NCBI GenBank assembly: GCA_026707545.1
Contig: JAPOWR010000001.1
Location: forward strand, 930,001 to 994,000
Source: Acidobacteriota bacterium
GTDB taxonomy: Bacteria; Acidobacteriota; Thermoanaerobaculia; Multivoradales; Multivoraceae
Direction: 5' to 3'
Length of the DNA stretch: 64,000 nucleotides
Of this stretch, positions 34,839 to 41,580 are shown piece by piece. A program made the translations under genes and the position numbers. Positions within the stretch are counted from its first letter, which is position 1. Each line of letters opens with the position of its first letter. The notes beneath the pieces were generated by a model that saw only the letters and a list, made by a program, of their open reading frames with translations, was not told the DNA's origin and did not search any database.

Positions 34839-35711
34839 TCAGGTCGTCCTGGCGAAGCTGCGCAGGACCTGTACCGCGGCCTCGTCGATGGCGCGGAGGA
34901 CCGGTCCCCGGGGCGGGTCCGGTTCACCGGCGTCGGACGCCGATGCCAGCCGCGGGTCGAACGGTACCTTAGCCAGGCGTGGGAATCCAAGTTCGGGCGC
35001 CTCGGCGGCGACCTCGCCAAACAGGGGCCGGACCCCGTCACACGCCCCACAGTAGTAGCCGCTCATGTTCTCGATGTAGCCGATGACTTCGTTCGGCGTC
35101 CCTTTGAGCGCCGCGGCCGATCGGGCGACCACGCCGCGCGCCAGTGCCGAAGGAATCGTGACCAATACGAAGCGGGCGGCCGGCCCCAGTACTTCGGCGT
35201 ACTGCAGCGTGCGCTCGGCGCCGGGCGGCAGATCGACCAGCAGGAAGTCGAGACGGCCCCAGTCCACCAGGCCCAGCAACTGCTGGAACAGGTTGAATTC
35301 CCGGGTTGCCCGCCAGACATGGCTGTCGCCCTCCGCAACGCTCTCGAACTCGAGGTGCTTCGCTTCGGGCACCATGGAGCCCACCGACACGACGCCCAGA
35401 CCGTGAAGCGTGCGCGGCAGGGCCATGCCTCGATCACCCGGCAGCAACGGCACGTTCTCGAGCCCGGCCAGCCGGGCCTGGCAGGGACCGTTCAGATCCG
35501 CGTCGAGGATGGCGCATCGGCGACCCGCGCGCTTAAGCGCCAGGGCGAGTTGCATGGTCAAGGTGCTCTTGCCGACGCCTCCCTTGCCCGAACCGATGGC
35601 GACGACGTGATCGATGCCGGCCGTGGCGTGGGCGATGCGCTCCCGCTGCCGCAGGACCTGTCCGAGCACATCGGAGCCGCCATCGCCCTCCACGTCGAAG
35701 TAGGTCTTCAT
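34839..35711 (-). CDS. Mrp/NBP35-type ATP-binding protein (Fe-S cluster carrier family)
   Basis: P-loop ATPase of 290 aa of the MinD/Mrp group. The deviant Walker A SGKGGVGKST is at residues 41-50, DADLNGPCQARLAG is switch I, and FLLVDLPPGAER is Walker B. Cys221 and Cys224 (CGAC) occupy the position of the CxxC that binds a bridging [4Fe-4S] cluster in Mrp/ApbC/Nbp35. The N-terminal DUF59 domain of many Mrp proteins is absent. Predicted to load Fe-S clusters onto client enzymes, plausibly the radical SAM protein or ActB of the same gene run. Its ATG overlaps the upstream stop (ATGA). Confidence 0.88.
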   Translation of the reverse strand: MKTYFDVEGDGGSDVLGQVLRQRERIAHATAGIDHVVAIGSGKGGVGKSTLTMQLALALKRAGRRCAILDADLNGPCQARLAGLENVPLLPGDRGMALPRTLHGLGVVSVGSMVPEAKHLEFESVAEGDSHVWRATREFNLFQQLLGLVDWGRLDFLLVDLPPGAERTLQYAEVLGPAARFVLVTIPSALARGVVARSAAALKGTPNEVIGYIENMSGYYCGACDGVRPLFGEVAAEAPELGFPRLAKVPFDPRLASASDAGEPDPPRGPVLRAIDEAAVQVLRSFARTT

Positions 35712-36556
35712 GGACGGCGGAGGCGTTCGAGAAGCCCGGTTCGTTTGGCCAGGGAGCGAGCCGCGGCGCGGAGGCGTCCGCCGACACCGAGTTCCGGGTA
35801 GGCGGCGCGCTGGAAGATGAGGCCGTCGTTCACGATCCAGGGACGACTGCGACCGAATGCGTGACGATGCCTCTTCATGTACACCAGTTCGAAACCGTTC
35901 CTTGCGAGCAGGCCGACCAGTTCCAGCGGCCGGATGCCGAACTGCCAGTACCAGTGGTTGTCGCGTTCCAGCCGCCCGTCCGTGTCGCGCTCGTTGTGCC
36001 TTTTGAACCAGGACTCGAGCCTGGCGCGGGTGTTCCAGTCGTCTTCCCAGACGTAGACATTCCGGTAGTACCAGTCCAGACCGCGGTCGACGAAGCGGAT
36101 GGTCCGCGGGGTCTTCAACCAGTTCTGATTGAAGATGATCAGGGCGTTCGTGTGCGGAAGCCAGTTGAGCAGGAACTCGTCCCAGTCCGGTTTGACCTGG
36201 TGCAGCAGGATGTCGTACATGATGAGGGCGTCGACCTTGCCGACCGCATCGAGCGCCTGGTCCGAGCCGAGCAGGGCCTGGACGAGTTCGACTTCAGGAA
36301 CCTCCTTCGCGCGCTCCAGGGTCAGAGGCGTCAGGTGCCCGTCGACGATGACCGCCCTCGTCAGCTCGCTTCCGCACAGTTCGGCAGCGTGAAACGTGTA
36401 CGCCCCGTCGACGCCCCAGCATGCTCCAAGGTCGGCGAACGACCGGAACTCGGTCAGTTCATACGCCGTCTCGAGCAGGTCGAGCTTCTCCGCCTTGGGC
36501 TGGACCTCGGACCGCGCTCCGATCGCCGTTTCTCCAGCGCGGGGATGGACGGACAT
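35708..36556 (-). CDS. Putative SAM-dependent methyltransferase-like protein
   Basis: A 282-aa protein with a class I methyltransferase-like start of the Rossmann core: FADLGACWGVDGAY (motif I), AVIVDGHLTP (acidic end of strand 2) and DALIMYDILLHQ (motif IV). The rest is Trp/Arg-rich, with DWYYRNVYVWEDDW and HWYWQFGI. I cannot name a substrate. The ATG at 36556 is preferred because an extended -10 box lies exactly seven bases upstream. An alternative GTG at 36577 overlaps the GNAT stop as GTGA and would add seven residues. Stop overlaps the Mrp gene start. Confidence 0.66.
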   Translation of the reverse strand: MSVHPRAGETAIGARSEVQPKAEKLDLLETAYELTEFRSFADLGACWGVDGAYTFHAAELCGSELTRAVIVDGHLTPLTLERAKEVPEVELVQALLGSDQALDAVGKVDALIMYDILLHQVKPDWDEFLLNWLPHTNALIIFNQNWLKTPRTIRFVDRGLDWYYRNVYVWEDDWNTRARLESWFKRHNERDTDGRLERDNHWYWQFGIRPLELVGLLARNGFELVYMKRHRHAFGRSRPWIVNDGLIFQRAAYPELGVGGRLRAAARSLAKRTGLLERLRRP

Positions 36557-36563
36557 CGCTGGC

Positions 36564-36572
36564 AGCGTAGCA
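36564..36572 (-). promoter_or_regulatory. Extended -10 box, possible leaderless promoter of the methyltransferase-like gene
   Basis: TGCTACGCT on the minus strand (TGn plus TACGCT) is followed by seven bases and the ATG at 36556. It would give the methyltransferase/Mrp/PCP_red/radical SAM half of the run its own internal promoter. Confidence 0.35.
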
Positions 36573-36573
36573 G

Positions 36574-37494
36574 TCACGACCGCGCCGCGTCGCTTTCGTA
36601 ACGGAGGGTTGTTCCCGCCGCCTGGAAGCCGACCTGTTCGAGTCGTTCCGCAAACGGTTCACGTCGGTGCACGCGGGGCAGATAGAGCGGTCGTCCGGAG
36701 TCTCCGGCGGCGAACGCGAGGAGCGGACCGAGGAGTGCCGGAACGGGTCTCAGGCCGCCGATCGCGAGGATCTCGCAGGGTGCCGGGCCGGAACGGACAC
36801 CGGGCGGGATGGACGGCCGCGCAGTGAAGGGAAGGGAGTCGTCGGCGTCGCGGGAGTCCCGGTAGAGGAGATAGGCCTCGAACCCGCGGTCCGTCGCGAT
36901 GCCGATGCCCCGGGCGCTCTGGCGCAGGTTCCGGATCGTCCGCGGTGAGCGCTGCCAGCACCGATTGAGTTCCGAGGCGTCGGCGAACTCCGCGCTGGCG
37001 AGGATCTCCGTGGGCGAGACGGTTCCGACCAGGTCGAGCACGGGCGCGGCGGCCGCGCTCTCACCTGCGTGGAAGTAGTCGGTCAGAGGCTCCGCCCTGG
37101 CGAAGCCGCAAGCGCCGAGGAAGCCCTGCGCGGCCACGGCCTCCGCCGGAACCTCGGCCAGCAAGCGGGTCGGCTCGAGGATCGCCATCTTCTGGCTGAG
37201 CGAAGTCATCATGTGGCGGGCATGGCCCTGCCGGCGGTGGTCCGGGTGGACCGCCGCGTGGAGTATCAGGTTGGCCGTGGGCTCCCTTTTCGCCGCGATC
37301 AGGACGCCGATCGGATCGGCCCCCGCAAGGGCGACCATGCAACTGCTGGTCCAGAGGTCCATCTCCCGGGAGAGGCGCTTCATGTGATCGATCGTGAGCT
37401 GCCACGGGAGCGCGCCGGGCCCCACGTTGCAGCGGTCGTACGCCTCGACGATCAGGGGCACGTCGTCCGAGCGGCAGAAACGGTAGGCGGACAT
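36574..37494 (-). CDS. GNAT-family N-acetyltransferase
   Basis: A 306-aa protein with an N-terminal GNAT fold (about 1-145). The acetyl-CoA-binding segment is AAVHPDHRRQGHARHMM, matching the Q/RxxGxG/A motif as RRQGHA. The C-terminal half (about 150-306) resembles a degenerate second GNAT-like unit but lacks a clear acetyl-CoA motif. Acceptor unknown. It lies 13 bases after the MFS transporter gene stop in the same run and is followed by the methyltransferase-like gene. Confidence 0.78.
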   Translation of the reverse strand: MSAYRFCRSDDVPLIVEAYDRCNVGPGALPWQLTIDHMKRLSREMDLWTSSCMVALAGADPIGVLIAAKREPTANLILHAAVHPDHRRQGHARHMMTSLSQKMAILEPTRLLAEVPAEAVAAQGFLGACGFARAEPLTDYFHAGESAAAAPVLDLVGTVSPTEILASAEFADASELNRCWQRSPRTIRNLRQSARGIGIATDRGFEAYLLYRDSRDADDSLPFTARPSIPPGVRSGPAPCEILAIGGLRPVPALLGPLLAFAAGDSGRPLYLPRVHRREPFAERLEQVGFQAAGTTLRYESDAARS

Positions 37495-37507
37495 GGCTGG
37501 GGTTCGG

Positions 37508-38809
37508 CTATGGGTTGGCGGCCGTCTTCAGGCCGGCCGGTGCCGACGCCTCCGTGGGTTCCTGGGCGGGCGTGCGCAGCAGAAAGAGGACCAGCATGGC
37601 GGAGAGGTACATGCAGACGAACACTGCGAAGGCGAGGTCGTAGGTCCCCGATCGGTCGAAGACGTACCCGGCGAAGGGTACGCCGAGGATCTGGATCGGC
37701 AGCAGGATCGGGCTCATCAGACCCATCACGCGGCCGAAGGAACGGCGGCCGAAGCAGGCGCCGATCAGGGTGCCCCAGAGGGGCATCATGCCCCCCATGC
37801 CGAGACCGAACACGGCGGCGGCCGACAGCAGTGCCGGGTAGCTCTCGGCCTGAAGAAGGCCGGCGGAACCCGTTGCCTGGAGGCCGATCGCCAACCAGAG
37901 GGCGCCGCGCCCGCTGAGACGGTCGCCGATCCAGCCGAAGACGACCTTGCCGAGAACGCCCATCGCCGCGATGGTCGACAGCCCGTAGGAGGCCGGAAGG
38001 GGCTGGAAGCCGAGATCCCGGGCGTACGCGATGATGTGGGTCAGGATCGCCGAGTTGGCGCTGAAGTTCATCGACACGACGAGCGCGATGACCCAGAAGT
38101 TCCGGCTCCTGAGCGGCTCGGTCCAGTGCGGGTGGCGGGGAGGTGAGGACGCGATCGGTGCCGGCGCCCACCCGGCAACAGGGGACGTCACGTCGCCGTC
38201 CGGGTGGAGGCCGACGTCTTCCGGCCGGTCGACGACCCAGCGGCGAACGGCCGGGACGACGAAGAGGAGAGTCAGCGCGCCGTAGATCACGAAGGTGCCT
38301 CGCCAGCCGACCAGGGAGATCAGCCGGGTGGCGACGGGCGCCATGACGACTCCGGAGAGTGAGATGCCCATCGTGGCGATGCCGAGAGCCATTGCGCGCT
38401 TGCGGACATACCAGTTCGCCACCAGGGTCGAGGCGGTGACGCCGCCGATCAGAGCCGCCCCCAGCGACAGGAGGGTGCCGAGGACCAGGTAGAACTGAAT
38501 CAGGTTCCGCACCGCGGCGGTCAGGAGGAGACCGAACGCGAGCAGCCAGGCGCCCCAGAGCATGATCCGCTTCGCGTGGCCCCGGTCGAGAGCGCTGCCC
38601 AGGAAGGGTGCGACGAGCCCGTTCGTGATCCCGAACAGGGCAAGGCCGACACCGATTCCGGTACGGCCGCCTCCGAACTCCTCGGTCAGCGCGACGAAGA
38701 AGGCCCCGAACGAGTAGAAGCCGAAGCCGACCGAGACGAAGAGCGCCAGAAAGCAAACGAGGACGATCTTCCAGCCGTGGAAGCTCGGGCTGCCCGGTTG
38801 CGTCGGCAT
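37508..38809 (-). CDS. MFS transporter, monocarboxylate/oxalate-formate antiporter-like
   Basis: A 433-aa protein with about twelve hydrophobic segments. The N-terminal WKIVLVCFLALFVSVGFGFYSFGAFF, with FGFYSFGxF in helix 1, is typical of the MCT/OFA-type branch of the major facilitator superfamily. The second half begins TEPLRSRNFWVIALV, the usual domain-2 start of this branch. A carboxylate substrate is likely. It sits in the minus-strand run, 51 bases after the amidohydrolase stop. Confidence 0.86.
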   Translation of the reverse strand: MPTQPGSPSFHGWKIVLVCFLALFVSVGFGFYSFGAFFVALTEEFGGGRTGIGVGLALFGITNGLVAPFLGSALDRGHAKRIMLWGAWLLAFGLLLTAAVRNLIQFYLVLGTLLSLGAALIGGVTASTLVANWYVRKRAMALGIATMGISLSGVVMAPVATRLISLVGWRGTFVIYGALTLLFVVPAVRRWVVDRPEDVGLHPDGDVTSPVAGWAPAPIASSPPRHPHWTEPLRSRNFWVIALVVSMNFSANSAILTHIIAYARDLGFQPLPASYGLSTIAAMGVLGKVVFGWIGDRLSGRGALWLAIGLQATGSAGLLQAESYPALLSAAAVFGLGMGGMMPLWGTLIGACFGRRSFGRVMGLMSPILLPIQILGVPFAGYVFDRSGTYDLAFAVFVCMYLSAMLVLFLLRTPAQEPTEASAPAGLKTAANP

Positions 38810-38860
38810 GAGTTCAGGGCCTGACGGGACGAAGCGAGCCGATCCTCCGGTCCCGGCGAC

Positions 38861-39745
38861 TCAACCGAGCAGGTCGTCCAGCTTGAAGACCGCCGTCGCG
38901 TTCTCGCGCAGGAACTTCGGCCAGACGTGTTCCCTTAGCGGCAGGTCGTCCAACTCCGTGAAGATGCGCTCGTAGGAGAGGCCGGGGAAGTAGCCCGCGT
39001 ACATGAACTTGTCCGGTCCCCGCTTGTTCGCGAACTCAATCACGCTCTTGGGGTAGTGCTTGGGCGCCCAGGCCGAGGGAGAGTAGTAGAGGTTCGGCCA
39101 CTTGAGCATCAGCTTGACGCAAAGGTCGGTCCAGGGATCACCGCCGTGGCGCATGACGACGCGGAGCTCCGGGAAGAACCAGGCGACTTCGTCCAGCAGA
39201 CCCGGATACTGGCACTTGTAGGGGACGCGCGGCCCCGGCACGCCGACCAGCATGTTGATCGGGATGTCCAGCTCGATGCACTTGGCGTAGATCGGGTAGA
39301 AGCGCTTGTCGTCGATCGGCACCTGGGGATAGGCCAGGCACGGCGCGGCGGAAGCGGCCCGGATGGCAGGGTGGAGGTTGACGGTCGCTTCGAGCGCGCG
39401 GACGCCGTCCATGCCGGCGTTCGGATCAACGCCGACGGCGCCGAAGAAGCGCCCGGGGAACTCCTCGAACACCGCAAGCGCCGGTTCCGGGTTCTGGGCG
39501 CTGACGCCGATCTGGGCGATCCGGACGCCGAACGCGTCCATCATCGCGACGACGTCGGCCGCGGTCCAGGCCCTGTCCATGCGCCGTCCGGCATCCTTGA
39601 ACAGGTACTGGGCCGGATGGTGTGAGAAGTCCTCCGTTCCGCGGTCGCGGCTGAGCCGGCGCACGGCCTCCATGCCCATGCCGGCGCCGCCGGCCGGGAT
39701 GTCGAGAAACAGGTCGACGACGCCGATGTCCCTTGGTCTGCCCAT
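38861..39745 (-). CDS. Amidohydrolase 2 family metal-dependent hydrolase
   Basis: A 294-aa TIM-barrel protein of the amidohydrolase 2 (ACMSD/gamma-resorcylate decarboxylase-like) family. The first metal-ligand strand (IGVVDLFLDIP) is weak: the usual HxH is not present there. PINMLVGVPGP, ELRVVMRHGGDPW (His near 210), NLYYSPSAW and DKFMYAGYFPGLSYERI fit later barrel strands. Loss of the N-terminal HxH means it may be a decarboxylase-like or non-hydrolytic member. Start ATG 39745 has AGGAG five bases upstream; it follows the TolB lipoprotein stop by two bases, so the genes are coupled. Confidence 0.8.
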   Translation of the reverse strand: MGRPRDIGVVDLFLDIPAGGAGMGMEAVRRLSRDRGTEDFSHHPAQYLFKDAGRRMDRAWTAADVVAMMDAFGVRIAQIGVSAQNPEPALAVFEEFPGRFFGAVGVDPNAGMDGVRALEATVNLHPAIRAASAAPCLAYPQVPIDDKRFYPIYAKCIELDIPINMLVGVPGPRVPYKCQYPGLLDEVAWFFPELRVVMRHGGDPWTDLCVKLMLKWPNLYYSPSAWAPKHYPKSVIEFANKRGPDKFMYAGYFPGLSYERIFTELDDLPLREHVWPKFLRENATAVFKLDDLLG

Positions 39746-39747
39746 GT

Positions 39748-41580
39748 TCACTCCTGGTTCGGTTCCGGGTTGGCGCCTGTGCTTCCCGCCGCGAGGACGA
39801 CGACCTCGATGGCGGCCTCGCGCATCGTGACCGCGAGCGTGCGTCCGTCGGGGCTCACGCTCGGCTGGAGTGCTCCGATCGCGCCGGTCGTGACCTGTTC
39901 CGTGGCGCCGGTGGCGATAGCCACCCGCCACACCTGGAAGGGCCCGAAGCGGTCGTTGCGCGAGTAGAAGAGCGACGCGCCGTCGGCGCTCCACTCGGGC
40001 GCGCTGTAGGGCTCGCCGTTGGCGAAGGAGAGAACGGCCGTGGGGGTCCCACCCGCGGCCGGCACCGTGTAGACGGTGACGCGTCCGTCCTCGAACGAGC
40101 GTCCGTAGAAGGCCAGCCGCTCGCCGTCCGGCGAGAAGCGGGCGCCCATGGCATAGCCATCGAACCCGTCGAGCGGGACGCGGAAAGGGTCGGCGGCGGC
40201 GAGCCCCGTGGCGGGATCGACTGCGACCGTGTACACGGACCCCGGGTTTCCTTCTGACGGCGGGCCGTGGCTGCTGAAGGCGAGCGCCCGCCCGTCCGGG
40301 CGCCAGTCCGGCTCGCCGGTGTCCGCGCCCGGTCCGAACCGCGTGAGTCGTGTGGGTCGCTCGCTCCCGTCAACCGGGACGAGCCATATGTCGTCGCTCT
40401 GCTCCAGGTGTCCGTGGAAGGCGAGCCACCGGCCGTCGGGCGACCACGCGGCGCCGTAGTCCTCGTGTTCTTCCGAGAGGAGCGTCCGAACCGTGCCGGT
40501 CGGGGTGCCCTCCGCGTCGAGGTCGAGGACCCCCAGGTCGAAGTCGATGGGCATGCGGAGGCGTCGCCAGGAGAACGTGGTGAAACCGAGCGCCCCTCCG
40601 TCGGGACGCCAGGAAGGCAGGAAGGAGCTCGTGCCGCCTGCCGTCGTTACGTCGGCAGGTTCCCCTCCGGTCACCGGAACGAGGCCCACCGCGGTGCGCG
40701 TGTGGTACACGCTGAGAGCGACGCGACCATCGGCCAACGGCGTGACCGCGAGCACGTCGCGGCCGTCGTGCGTCAGTCTTTCGGCCGGGCCGCCGTCGAG
40801 CGGCACGCGCCAGCCGACCAGGAGCGAGTCGTCGGGCCCCGCCGCCGCGAGATAGAGCGCGTCTCCGGTGGGGGACCAGTCCACGCGGCTGTCCCATCCG
40901 AACCGGAAGTCGGTGGCGAGCGTGCGCGTCTCGCCTGTCGCGATCTCCGTCACGGCCAGGTCCGCGCGGTATCCGGCCGCGACCTGAAGGTGCGCGACCG
41001 AGCGTCCATCGGGAGATCGAACGGACGCGGCCCACCCCTCGGCGCTCTCGACGAGCACGGTCGCGTCGTCGAGTCCCGGGGCATACGCGACCCACGCGGT
41101 ATCGGGGCCCGCGTGCCGAAGCGCGGTCACGGTCCCGTCGGGCAGCAAACGCGGATGGTCGACGCGGGCGTCCCCGGGATCCACGATGCGCGATTCCTGG
41201 CCGGTGTTCGGGTCCAGGGTCCAGACCCCGTGACTCTCGGGTCGGCGGTCGACGTACACGACGCGCGAACCCTCGGGCGACCAGGTCACACGGAACCGTT
41301 CCGCCGGCGTCGTCGTCAACACGCGGCCGACCCCGGTGGCGACGTCGTAGACCGTCAGCGATCTGGCGCCCGCGGCAAAGTCGGCGAACACGACCCGGTC
41401 TCCGGCAGGCGACGGGATGCCCGGGTAGGCGTCGTAGAGATCCGTGTGGACGTGTCGCGCGAGCACGACGTCCGCGACTTCTTCAACGTTGCTTCCGCAC
41501 GCCGTCGCCGCGAGGAGCGCTACTGCAACCAGGCCGCGGGCCACGGCCCACCGACGCCATGACCGCCGCGGAGCCTGCAC
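39748..41580 (-). CDS. TolB-like beta-propeller lipoprotein
   Basis: A 610-aa protein whose N-terminal signal ends in a lipobox (LLAATAC, Cys about residue 28). The rest is WD40-like PD40 repeats, such as VTWSPEGSRVVYVD, AAWSPDGRWLAFHG, ARFSPDGERLAFYG, EWSADGASLFYS and PSVSPDGRTLAV, consistent with a six- to eight-bladed propeller. No enzymatic domain follows, unlike the propeller-amidohydrolase fusion at the start of the window. The GTG start abuts the UspA/PCP_red gene stop. Role unknown; perhaps a periplasmic binding scaffold. Confidence 0.83.
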   Translation of the reverse strand: MQAPRRSWRRWAVARGLVAVALLAATACGSNVEEVADVVLARHVHTDLYDAYPGIPSPAGDRVVFADFAAGARSLTVYDVATGVGRVLTTTPAERFRVTWSPEGSRVVYVDRRPESHGVWTLDPNTGQESRIVDPGDARVDHPRLLPDGTVTALRHAGPDTAWVAYAPGLDDATVLVESAEGWAASVRSPDGRSVAHLQVAAGYRADLAVTEIATGETRTLATDFRFGWDSRVDWSPTGDALYLAAAGPDDSLLVGWRVPLDGGPAERLTHDGRDVLAVTPLADGRVALSVYHTRTAVGLVPVTGGEPADVTTAGGTSSFLPSWRPDGGALGFTTFSWRRLRMPIDFDLGVLDLDAEGTPTGTVRTLLSEEHEDYGAAWSPDGRWLAFHGHLEQSDDIWLVPVDGSERPTRLTRFGPGADTGEPDWRPDGRALAFSSHGPPSEGNPGSVYTVAVDPATGLAAADPFRVPLDGFDGYAMGARFSPDGERLAFYGRSFEDGRVTVYTVPAAGGTPTAVLSFANGEPYSAPEWSADGASLFYSRNDRFGPFQVWRVAIATGATEQVTTGAIGALQPSVSPDGRTLAVTMREAAIEVVVLAAGSTGANPEPNQE

